From Chaetoceros tenuissimus (lineage: Eukaryota > Bacillariophyta > Thalassiosirophyceae > Chaetocerotales > Chaetocerotaceae): a stretch of 64,000 bases of DNA. Location of the stretch: assembly GCA_021927905.1 (NCBI GenBank), contig BLLK01000023.1:558001-622000 (forward strand), in the 5' to 3' direction. The position numbers and the translations under genes are program-made. Positions 29,270-40,242 of the stretch are shown here, in pieces (the stretch's first letter is position 1; each line of letters starts with the position of its first letter). The notes under the pieces were generated by a model. That model searched no databases. It was given only the letters and a program-made list of their open reading frames with translations, and was not told the DNA's origin.

Positions 29270-31341
29270 TTATGTGATTACTGTTGGCGATTCTCTTCCT
29301 GTAAGTTCTGTCATCTTCACGAGTGACAATGCTCTATCAGCCAAACTCTTGAGTGCGACTGGAGCTGCTTCATCGTGCTTGGATTGATCCTTTTCGAACT
29401 TTTCTAAATACATACGAATTGTTGCACCAGCTGATCCGGTTCCTGATAATCTAAAGATTACTCTAGCGGTATCTCCTGATGGATATTTGAATGAAAGAAT
29501 AAGTCCTTGTTTCGATGTTGTAGATCCATCTACTGGATCAGTGTATCCAAATTCTTCAGCTCCTACTAATTCAATGTCTCCACTTTCTGCACTAGAAACA
29601 TCACCATTGACAAAGGAATCTCTGATAAGGTCCATTACCTCATTCGCAGAATCTGACTCTACAGCTTCGTAGTCATATCTACAGTAAAAATGACGCCCAT
29701 ACTTTGCCCAATGATTCTTAACAATATCCTTGACGCTTACAAGTGGTTCTCCCTCTGGTACATTTTCATTCGCCTTCATAAGAATAGACATCCATGCAAG
29801 TACAGCCCAAAGTCCATCCTTTTCACGAATATGATCACTTCCAGTTCCAAAAGACTCTTCTCCACAAAGGAACGGAGTGTAGTCAGTTCCATCAAACATT
29901 TCCTTAGAAGACATGAGGTTTCCGAAAAACTTCCATCCAGTCGGAGTACTAAAACATGGAATATCTCTCGCCTCTGCTACGACATCTAACGCAGCAGAAG
30001 AAGGCATGGATCTAGCAACTCCCTTTGGACCTCCCGCCTTTGCAAAATGAGGAATCGCCTCCCAATTATCACAAATCATTGCAAGTGAATCAGAAGGTGT
30101 AACGAAACATTGTGCTCCCGCAATAAGATTTCTATCTCCATCACCATCGTTTGCTGCTCCAAGCATTGGAATACTATCAAAATCAACACTTTCCTCTGAA
30201 CTTCCGTCTGCTTTCAATCCCATCTTCTTCACCAAGTCTGCTGCGTATGTTAAGTTCGGATCCGGATGACACTTGCCGAAGTCGATGCGTGGATCTGATC
30301 TCAATAGAGATGACTATGAAGTCAAGAGAAGAAATGTGATTAGTTACGAACAAAATAGAGAGAAATGGACAATATCTATATACCAATATCCCATCACACT
30401 TAGAATAAAATACAGAGTACATGCCTGCTTTCAGTTTCCATATCACTTACTTCTGGAAGACCAATTTCATCGACCAAAACCTTTTTCGCAAATGGTCCAC
30501 CTGCACCATGCATTCCATCGTAAAGGATGGAAACGCCATCACGCTGACAGAATTTCTTGAGCCCATCAAAGTCAAAGCAACCCTTCAAAGATTCCATGTA
30601 GCTATCAAATGGATCAATAATAGTGACGGTCGATCCATCAGTAATTTCAAAAGTAGTTCCAACATCAGCATTCAAGTCAATGTCACTAGCATCCTCCACG
30701 GTCTTGAAAGTCTTGAGCTCCAAACTCTTTGCATAAAGTGCTTCAGTAAATTCTTCTCCTGCAGGCTGACCATATCCTTCATTATACTTGATACCAAAAT
30801 CTTCACCTGGTCCACCTGGATTATGAGAAGCAGTCAAAACAATCCCTCCCTGTGCCTTTCCCCCTTCAAGAGTACGAATAGCAGCTGAAACAGCAGGAGT
30901 ACTCATGATACCTCCCTGTGGAATCCAAATATTCTTGACACCATTCCCAGCCAATACCTTGACGATAATTTGAATCGCCTCGTTATTAAAGTATCTTCCA
31001 TCTCCTGCTACAATCAAAGTATCCAATGGCTTTCCTTCATTATTATCCATAGCAGTATCTACCAAACTTTGAATAAAGTTCTCGACATAATTCTTATTTG
31101 CCTCATCGACAGCTTGCCATACTTCTACTTTTTTACGAAGACCAGATGTTCCCGGTCTCATTCCTTCAATTGGCTTGGTGTCTACTTCAATCGCAGTAGC
31201 ACCGAGCGATGTTGAAGAAGGAACGGAGGAAGATGCACCCCCTCTTACTGCAAATGTTGCTGGAGTCGTCCATGCTCTTGCACTGTAGCTTGGTGAGCAT
31301 AAAAGTGCCAACCCGATGGTAGCCGAGAGATGAAATTTCAT
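29270..31341 (-). CDS. PGM: phosphoglucomutase, plastid-targeted
   Basis: Two exons: 31341-30451 and 30313-29270 (intron 30314-30450, GTAAGT..ATAG, phase 0), 644 residues. It interconverts glucose 1-phosphate and glucose 6-phosphate. Motifs: TASHNPGG with the phosphoserine at about 171, DGDGDRN metal site at about 352, CGEESFGTGSDH sugar loop, and RLSGTGSAGATIR phosphate site near the C-terminus. The N-terminus is a signal peptide ending SYSARA|WTTPATFAVRGG; an aromatic residue right after the signal-peptide Ala is the mark of diatom plastid import (ASAFAP-type, here with Trp). Start chosen at the ATG opening this presequence. It diverges from the gene at 31811 across a 469-bp shared promoter. 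Confidence 0.92.
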
Positions 31342-31810
31342 AGTTTGATGTTGTGAAAGTAGAAATAGATTCCTTACTTTCTAAATGAATCTATTATGTA
31401 AGTAGAATATTAAAGATATGTGAAGAGAAAGAAAGATGCATGACATTGGATCAATTGAAGTACGTCTTCAATTTCCCAACCCGATATGGGATTGGAAATG
31501 GTTCTTTTAACGGAAACGTTAAAATAAAACCAAGTAAGTACATACGCATTGGAGGAAAAAATCAGCGACACAACTTGCCGGCCATCGCCAAAACAATTTA
31601 GTTTCATTTTAACTACTTTATTCGACAATCCATAATTGAACTCATCGCAAAAACTCGCAAAATCGAATAGATTATTACTTCAAACATCATTTGCTGTGCC
31701 GATTGAATAGAACACATACAGTCCACAGTCTCCCTTTTGCAACTCCGCATACTACATAAAGACCCACATAAACACACATTATTGATACACAACAAACATA
31801 AGTGTTGAAA
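31342..31810. promoter_or_regulatory. divergent intergenic region, PGM / Ser-rich protein
   Basis: 469 bases between two start codons, so it must hold both promoters. No specific element recognised. Confidence 0.45.
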
Positions 31811-32599
31811 ATGGACATGCAAATGAAAATGGAACGAAAGAACTCAACTACATCCGTTGGAAGCGATGGATCCAGTAGAAGCAATAGATCTACAAATGAT
31901 AGAATCAGAGAAAAGATTGAGAATAGAATATCCATCTTGAACCAAAAAGATGGCAAATCATTGAGAAGAAGTAGTTCAGAAACTCTTTCTCTTCCAAAAG
32001 GTGTATTGGTGAGAAGGAATTCAGATGCATCAGAGCATGAAAAGCCAGACAAGGTACTTCAACCGAAACCAAGCTACGACAGTGCATCTGTAGTTTCTAC
32101 TCTCTCTACATCTACACCAACTCGCTATTTAAAAGAAGTAACTTCGACTTCCATCTCTAGGTCACGTCAAAAGAAAAAGGAAGCAGAGGAAAGACTTAAA
32201 TCACTTTTAAATGCACGATCATCCTCATTTGACCTTTCACATACTAAAAGTAGTGATGAATCTACTGTTGCTTCAAACACAAGGAGTTTATCCAGTCAAG
32301 AAAGTTTACCACTTCGTATTCCACAAAAGACGAATCGTGTATTGGACTTTGAACAAAATGCTATTCCTGAAGATGACGAAAATCATAGTTTGATTCTTCG
32401 TCCAAGTCCTAGAAGAGCGACATTGGATGATGTTGCAAAGGTACTTTGTGAAGTTGAGAATATTGTCTTGAACTCTGCTGAAAAGAATAAACAGATGGAA
32501 CAAGAAAAGAATAAGAAATTGCAAGAGTATAGTCAATCGCATTTTACTCGTCAAAGAAATATTCAAGTGATGGACAACTTTTACATGTTTACGGTTTAG
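31811..32599 (+). CDS. Ser-rich, mostly disordered protein of unknown function
   Basis: ATG at 31811, 262 residues, single exon. No family recognised. It is rich in Ser, Thr, Arg and Lys, with several RRxS-type sites (LRRSSSE, VRRNSD) suiting basophilic kinases. A helical Lys/Glu segment (RQKKKEAEERLKSLL) lies mid-way and a second helix (DDVAKVLCEVENIVLNSAEK, coiled-coil-like) near the C-terminus. No signal peptide or membrane segment. A phosphoregulated scaffold is a guess. Confidence 0.65.
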   Translation: MDMQMKMERKNSTTSVGSDGSSRSNRSTNDRIREKIENRISILNQKDGKSLRRSSSETLSLPKGVLVRRNSDASEHEKPDKVLQPKPSYDSASVVSTLSTSTPTRYLKEVTSTSISRSRQKKKEAEERLKSLLNARSSSFDLSHTKSSDESTVASNTRSLSSQESLPLRIPQKTNRVLDFEQNAIPEDDENHSLILRPSPRRATLDDVAKVLCEVENIVLNSAEKNKQMEQEKNKKLQEYSQSHFTRQRNIQVMDNFYMFTV

Positions 32600-32778
32600 A
32601 ATAGAATGGATTATTGCGATAGAGATGTACAAGTAGTAAAGGATATAAAAGGGAGAATTCTAAAAGATGTTCTTGTGTTTTTATAAAAACAAAAGCGACT
32701 TTGTCAAGAATACTAATAAAACACTATTTCCCCAAAACAGATTTAATAGTATTTTCTGTATTTATTTAGTTTGAGAGC

Positions 32779-35700
32779 TCAAGCTCCTAAAAGAATTTCT
32801 GTCGTAGCAATAGGGCATTTTCCAGTAGAATCAAGGTCTCCAATCAAAAATGCATAGTTACCATACTTGGTTTTTTGTAAATAACCACCACCTTGATCAG
32901 TACCCAAGATCGTACATGACGTACCATGACAATCCCCTTGAAGCTTGCCTACGTCAAACCACCACTTATCACTTGCAACTTGATTTGAATGATCACAGGC
33001 CAAGTCATTTCCAATACCATGGCTATCATCATCATTGACATTCTCTCCGCTCAAAGTTCCCGAATGATGACCGACATCCGTCAACACTATCCTCGCTCCG
33101 TTATTAGAATAGCGCCAATTGAAAGCAAGATTATTATTGCTTCCACTCGACGCTAGAATAGGATCGGTATCGTAATTGATATTGCTATACTTGATCTCTT
33201 GTACAGGTCCCCCAGTGGTTACGACCTGACGATAAGAAGATTGAAAATGATTGGACAAAGTATCTCTTGTGTTCAACTTCCACACCTTCAATCCATCAAT
33301 AATTCCTGAACCATTATGGCGAGCAACTGCGAGACATTGGAACTGCTGTGACCAAATGGAAAACGATTTGTAGTCGTGAGAAAGAGCTCGAGAAAAAGAT
33401 CCTACATAGGAAATATTGTCCCACATTGTTGAAAAGTATCCTGCGTTGTTTCTATCTGATGGATTGACATTGAAAGCTAATGAATACTGTGTTGTGAGAG
33501 GTAGAAGCTTCTACTACTACCTCGGCAAGATTTAATGCTTCTGAATTGAAAGTCTGTATCTTTACCTCGTCTCCAATCACATTTGGTTCTACTGGAATTG
33601 TAGTGATTACTTGAGCTGTCGATGCGCTATCGTTGTAGGTGAAGACAACAGCATTATTGCTCATCACGGTCAAGCTGAAGTACTTTAAGCGATCGATACA
33701 ACAGCTGTCGCTTCGGTTGTATACAACGATTGTAGAGATGGAGTATTCTCTTGCCAATTTTACTTTCCACCATGGGGCGGTCTCAGAGTTAGTATGAGTG
33801 ACTGAACCTTCTCTGAAAATACCATTTGTATTTCCGTCAATTGCAAAAGATGCTCTTCTTCTTGGAAAAATATTGTAGGTACTTGATTGAGTAGCTATGG
33901 CTCCATTTGAACTTAAAGCAACATTCATCTTTGGGCTTATTGCAGGAGCTGGAACCTCTACTACTACCTCAGCAAGGGTTATTACTCTTGAATCACCAAA
34001 AAGCTCTATCTTTACTTCGTCTCCAATGATGTCTGGTTCGACTGGAATCGTAGTGATTGCCTGAGCTGTCAATGCGCTATCGTTGTATGTGAAAACGACA
34101 GCATTATTGTACATCACAGTCAATCTGAAATTGTTCAACGTATGCCAGCAGCAACTGTCGTTTCGGTTGTACACAATGATATTAGAGATGGTGTATTCTC
34201 TTTGCAATTGTACTTTCCACCATGGGTCTGCGTGCCAACCAGTATGAGTGACCGAACCTCCTTTGAAATGATAATTTGTGCTTCCATCAATTGCAAGGGA
34301 TGCACCTCTTTGACCATATTCGGTAGAGGTATTTGATTGAGTAGCTATGGCTCCATTTGAACTTAAAGCAACATTCATCTGTGGCGACGACGAACTCGAC
34401 AATATTGAATATCCATACCTTGCTTTTGAATCATGAAATAGCTGAGCAACTTCCGAGTCAGAAAGTGCTCTATTGTATATTGCTGCTGTAGCTATTTGTC
34501 CGTTAAAGAATCTTTCGCTATTCGCGTAAATTTCATCACCTATTACCAAATTTGTTATTGTTGTAGGTGAGTTATTGTATGAGTGACTTATCCCTGTAGC
34601 TACATTCTTGTAGAATTTGACTTCCCCTGCTCCTATTGTCACAGTAAGCATGGTCCATTGCCCTAGAGGTACTGACAAACCAGAATCATGAAGGTAACCA
34701 ACATTATTCCAGAAGTACCATATGTTACCATTACTCATTATTCCAATCCCGGTCACATCTTGGCCAATAAAAGCGCTATTCGGTCTAGACATAATCAGCC
34801 CGGTGTAGTTGTTATCTGGGCCATTTCTTTTCACCCAACATGTGAATGTCGCAGATGTCAAGCTAATACCAGTGTTTCCAAATTGTATGGAGTCCGTGTT
34901 CCCATTGAATACAAAGCTTCTAATATTTGAAGCCTCAAAGGATGTACTACCATTAAAAGTCCCCTGGACATCACCAATCAAGTCTAAAACATTACTTCCT
35001 GCCCCAGTATAGCTATTTGTATTTGAAGCATCAATCAGGAAAGCACTGCCTTCTAATATCATCTGATTTTGATTGGCGACACAGTACTTCCATCCTGATG
35101 TGCCTATACCAACACAAGATACTGAGGTATCATACGAGCAAATAAGGTTTCCATCACAGTCAGCATCTGTCCAACATTCGCCTTCGCAAAGACCAAGCTT
35201 GATTGGATTCGCTTGTACACACCAGTCGTAGTTTTGTGGATCAGAGTGAGTAGTACTCAAGTCTATATCTCCTCTACATCGTGGTGGGTACGGATACGAT
35301 GTCCCACCACGTTGATGGCAAACTAAATCACCTTGACAATCAGAGTCGAAATCACAATCTCCTTGGCATTCTATTCCAGAAGTATTATCCAATCCGCCAT
35401 CTGTCAAAGAAGTTAAAGTTTCAACATCTTGCATTGCCGTCATTGTCTTACATAGCAAATTTAATTCTGTGTTTCCAGCTAGAAGAGTTGTCGAGAGACT
35501 TCCACTTTGTAATGTAAATCCCTGCGTAGGTAAAAAATTAAGCCAACCACCATCACGTCCATCAGAGCTTACAATAACACAAAAATCAAAATCAAGACCA
35601 TTCGAAGGTAACACAGATACTGAAATAGCTGCTGCTGCGTCCCTCACAACGATATTACTTGGCTTTAGGTATATGCCTCCGTTGCAAACTGTGCTATCGA

Positions 35701-37446
35701 CATTTTGGAGAGTGTAGTCTCTATCATCCCATCCAAGTTGACCATTAGAGAAGTTCAAGACTGAAGTGTATGATAAAACTCCATTGTAGGAAGTATTGTA
35801 ATCAGATGTTGCTATAGCATGAGATGCGCGAGATAGACAAATGGCATGAATCATGTCACCCATACTAGGATCATTTGGAGGTAAATGAAAAGTGACAGGA
35901 CCTGCACTTGGGGAGCTTGAAGGCTAGAGTAGAAGAAAAGGGATACATATGAGCTAAAAGATATGCAGAGATTCTGTGTTGACAACCAACTTGCTTGACT
36001 TACTGCTTTTGTTGGCGAGGCTGTAGGAATTGCTGTCGGAGAACTACTCGGCTAACATGGGAGTAATGTAAAAGAATTACAACAAAATCTTTAGCAACTT
36101 TTTACAATGAAATCAAAGCAAATATAAATCAAAATACTTACACTTGATGTTGGCGAATATGTTGGGACGATAGTTGGACTACTTGATGGAACTAAAGAAG
36201 GTCTACTCGATCCAACAATAAAGCTTATTTGCTTCGCAATAGAACTAGATGCATCTCCAACAATATTATTACTACTAATTGTTGAACCGTCTCCAAAAGT
36301 ACCTCCATTGTTTGTTCCCACAGAGTATACAGAATCATCATCAAATACAGCATGCCCGGTGTATTCACCAATATGCATGGATACAAGACTTTTCCCAGTA
36401 ATAGTATCAAATATTTGAACCAGTGTAGGATACAGAATATTTGTTCCTCCATTTGCAATTCCCAATTGATAATATCTGTTATTGCCAAAGCACATTGGTT
36501 TTCCACTCGCTAAGAGGCATGTAGAAGAATATGCAGCATTAATCTTCGTGATTCCAGACAGCACAGTACCAGTGGAATCTTGAAGAACAAATACAGGAGC
36601 AGAAATATAAGCTGAGGTAAACTCAGCCGAACCAATACCAAGCTGACCATTATGATTGGTGCCCCAGCATTTAGCCTTTGCAGTATCCAACAATGCGCAA
36701 AAGTGGGTAGATCCTGCTGTAATAGCAGTTACAGTATGGCCCAAGTCAATGGTGGTAGAAGCATTGTCACTGCTAGAATAACCATAGCCGACACATTTAA
36801 CTTGTGTCGCATCTAATTCTGTGATGGCACAAGTTGCTGACATGGAAAGTGCAATCATAATTATCGATCTTGCTTGGTCAACACCATCGGCTAAACTATT
36901 TAATCCAAGTTGTCCATCTGTATTGAAGCCCCAGCAGTATACGGCACCTGTATTTTGAATAGCACAATTATGATATGCTCCAGCTTCAATGTCAATCACA
37001 TTTGTAAGAACGACACCGTTCTTTTTCACTTGTACGGGAGTCGCTGAGTTCACAGTGCCTTCATTTCCGAGCTGCTGAAAGCCATTAGAACCATTGCACC
37101 AGACATGTCCATCAGTGAACAAAGTACATGTATGATCATACCCAGTGACGACTTTGATTGGCTTAGCCGAAATACTACTTGGAAAGTTCAATAGAACCGG
37201 AGTACCGAAAGCATCGGAAGTAGATTGTCCAATCTGTCCATAGTAGTTGTATCCGACACATTGAACGATATCATATGCCAATAAACATGCATGAGCAGAG
37301 CTTGAGAACTGGAAAGGCTGGTCTTGATTGAGATCTCTATGATTGACATTATTATCACTATCAACAACATAGGTTCCGTAGGAACATGAAATTGGACCTT
37401 GTAGAATGCTTAATATAGCTAGAAGTGCATAATTCTTGAACTTCAT
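32779..37446 (-). CDS. mosaic secreted protein 1: RCC1-like repeats, Cys-rich, LamG-like, two F5/8C-like domains
   Basis: Proposed exons: 37446-36142, 36051-36004, 35923-33521, 33486-32779, all joins phase 0, about 1487 residues. Signal peptide MKFKNYALLAILSILQGPISC. RCC1-type repeats about 45-415 (CVGYNYYGQIGQS, CWGFNTDGQLGLN). PS/PT linker, in part from a 48-nt exon. A Cys-rich module about 630-740 (DWCVQANPIKLGLCEGEC). A concanavalin/LamG-like domain about 745-955. Two discoidin/F5-8C-like (fucolectin-type) domains about 965-1250 (NVALSSNGAIATQS, AIDG, WWKVQL). The last exon is an unknown module with NDDDSHGIGNDLACDH. The last intron would be only 34 nt, so a frameshift there is the alternative. 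Probably extracellular sugar binding. A close paralogue lies at 40243-45729. Confidence 0.72.
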
Positions 37447-38039
37447 GATAATATTTGCGTGAAATGTAAATTCCTCTTTGAATAAAGTCCGGTCAATTGA
37501 GTTCTTTTTCTATTAGAAGATGATAAATCATGTACGTTCGTTACCTAGGTCTTTTTTGTTTTGATACACACATCTACACATATCAATTTTTGTTGCCTGC
37601 GGTCTTTCCAAACTAGCAAGTTAGTGTTGTTCTGACCGATTTTCTTAGAATTTTACGGAATAATTGATGATTCGTGACGTGGTTTGAGCTTTACGTATCA
37701 CACTTAGTACGTACGCACCAATGTAATTTCGGTTCTACTTTAAGGTGACATCATAATAGCCTATACTCGTCATTGGCTTTTGACACATGTTCAATAGCTT
37801 CAACCAACCGATGACCGATAAACCAATAATTGTAAAACGTATCAAAAACTAAATGTTGAAAGGTGATGCCTGATACACTAATTAGAGTGAAACTATCAGA
37901 GATCATTTTGCATATCTATCTCTGCCATTTTTAAGATACACTCCTTGTATCTCTGTACTATTTTTTGTAAGTTTTGGAAGTGGAACATAGAAGCATGCTT
38001 CAAGTCTCTCGTCGTCATCCCGACGCAAGACGAGCATGG
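37447..38039. other. intergenic/promoter region of mosaic gene 1
   Basis: 593 bases upstream of the minus-strand start. Contains a 28-base block (37751-37778) shared with the upstream region of mosaic gene 2. No gene. Confidence 0.5.
37751..37778 (-). promoter_or_regulatory. conserved upstream block, mosaic gene 1
   Basis: 22 of 28 positions match 45983-46010, including GTCATTGGCT (an inverted CCAAT core). It lies about 305 bases upstream of the start codon. It could be a shared control site or just residual homology from duplication. Confidence 0.4.
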
Positions 38040-39122
38040 AGTTTCCATAACAGTTTGTATCTGTTCAACATCGACCTGCGCAAGTCTTGACTTGATTGGC
38101 TTTGCTTCTACACACCAATCGTGAGTGTGGTCTGGAAGAACAACTTGCTTGTTGCTTGGCTGGTACAGAAGAAATCAAACTAGCTGAGCTTTTCTTGATG
38201 AAATCGCAATCTTTTTCACATCTACTAATTAATAATTCGAGCCATATTATGGTGGTCAAAATGTAACCACTTTCAGATCCGTGGGTCACTATAAGATATG
38301 AACAAGAAAACAGGAAGTTGGACTACATCAAGAAATTCTTCTTGACAAAGCAGAGCATAAGATGTTCCAGATCTTTCTTTTGAATCATTAAATTACTATA
38401 GCTTCTGAATCAGAGAATGCTAAGGAGTTGTGGATTGCTGCTAGTTACCTAGGAAGTATCGATTATTTTTGTTACATTCTATCATACGAACTGAAGCAAT
38501 TCAAAAGTGGGCTATTGGCAATAGAATCGAATCAAGGCATGCAATGAATTTTTTTTCGGCGCTTTGCTTCCATAAGTGAAAGTACACTACTTGATCGGTG
38601 CATAGAAAAAAATTAACTTGTATTCGATGACCCAAAGTGCTGTGACTCGATTGTAAGAGGATAGTGGAAAAGCTAACCCCTAACGCAATACTTCCATCCA
38701 GATGTACCGATACCCGCACAGGCATTAGAAATATCAGCAGAGCATACCAAATCTCCTTGACAATCATCATCTGTCCAACATTCTCCTTCACAATGACCCA
38801 GATGATTGGTTTGCTTCTATACACCAATCATATTCTTGAGGAGTAGGCCAATTTGTAACAGCAGTATCAATGTCTCCTTTGCATCTTTTGGTGGAAAAGG
38901 ATCGCTGGCCGCGATGGAAGCATACGAGTTTACTGCACATTAAGCATCGCAATCAGCTTGGCATTTTGTTCCAGCTGAGTTACTCGAACTGGCATCAAAT
39001 AGAGGAGTCAAAGCTTCAACTTCATTTATTATGTTGTTGGAGGTAGAGCTTCCACAACTACCTCGCAAGACTTTGTGGTTGTTTGAGACGAGTAGTCTAC
39101 TCGTACTATTTTCGCAGACCAA
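38040..39122 (-). pseudogene. decayed Cys-rich modules of the mosaic secreted family
   Basis: Minus-strand translations give broken matches to the Cys-rich module of the neighbours: NEVEALTPLFDASSSNSAG near 39000, YDWCIEAN near 38820, and HTHDWCVEAKPIKS near 38100. Stops and frame changes interrupt it throughout, and no exon set can be drawn. Two partial copies of the module appear to be present. Relic of a third family member, or of exons from one. Confidence 0.7.
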
Positions 39123-39262
39123 GACCCAACAATAGATGAGATGAATGAAAAATCAACATACTACTTTTTCTTATTTAAATTCGGAATAAAGGAGATCCGA
39201 AATGGCAAAAAAATGAAATGAAGAAATTTCCTCTTTTATCGTATTCATCAATAATGCCATGC

Positions 39263-40059
39263 TCAATTATACCATGTGCTACTCACAGTTGCACAACCCG
39301 CAACATTCAAGCGACTGCTATTTTCAAAAAGACTTAGACATTTTGTACCACCTGCAGTCTTGAACTGACTATTCTCATATGTCCATAATTGGTTCTGATT
39401 CGAGCTATCACATGCTCGTAGCTTGGGATAGAGGAGACCATCAGCAAGTAAGCACATATTGTTCAATCCACCCCATACAATCAATCTGTCGCTGGTTAAT
39501 GCGAACTTCTGTGCTACACCGCCTGTGCACGTATACATGAAAAGATCTTTATATCCATCATAGCCAATGCATTTGGTGGAGTCATAGTTATTCAAATGGA
39601 CGCCATCGAAGAACTAGTAGAGAAAGGAAATCATTAAAAAATATCAAATGATTGAAATGACAATGAAATACTACCTTCAGTTCACAAATAGACAAAAATA
39701 CATTCTTTTCAACTTACAGTACTCGATGGCGAAATTGTTTGAGTCTGCAAAATGTTCCAAGTAGCAACTGGACAATTGCCTCCAGCATCTGTTTCTGATA
39801 CCAAAAATGCATAATTACCATACTTGGTCTCTTTCAGAGACAAATTACCACCTTGATCAGTACCTAAAATCGTGCATGAAGCACCATGGCAATCCCCTTG
39901 AAGTTTTGTAACGTCGTGCCACCAAGCACTTGCAACTTGATTTGCATGATCACAGGCCAAGTCATTTCCGATACCATGACTATCATCATCATTGATGGTC
40001 TCACCACTCAAAGTTCCCGACCAATGCTACAACAACCACACCAAGAAGTATGCTCGCAT
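39263..40059 (-). pseudogene. remnant gene: NDDDSHGIGND module plus ricin-B-like lectin domain
   Basis: An exon ending at 39718 carries the module seen in the last exon of mosaic gene 1 (TLSGETINDDDSHGIGND, LGTDQGGNLSLKETKYGNY). After an intron (GTAAGT donor, acceptor ..CTACTAG near 39614) a ricin-B-type domain follows: STKCIGYDGYK, LNNMCLLADG, NQNQLWTYEN, TKCLSLFENSSRLNVAGC. Upstream, ATG at 40059 opens a short hydrophobic peptide (MRAYFLVWLL) that hits TAG before the module. The gene thus looks 5'-broken, though the two exons themselves are intact. A short expressed form from a spliced start cannot be excluded. Confidence 0.6.
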
Positions 40060-40242
40060 GTTGCTATTACTTGTACCACAACCTAAAAATAACCACATCA
40101 AAGATATATTCGTATAAACAACAACTTTGATTTATTTTTGTAGATAGAAAGTTCAACCAATAGTGTCAAAAATACCATCACCAACTGAAGTTCGGAATAA
40201 CATATCTTTATCACTTTGATTACACATATAAAAGGACATTCC

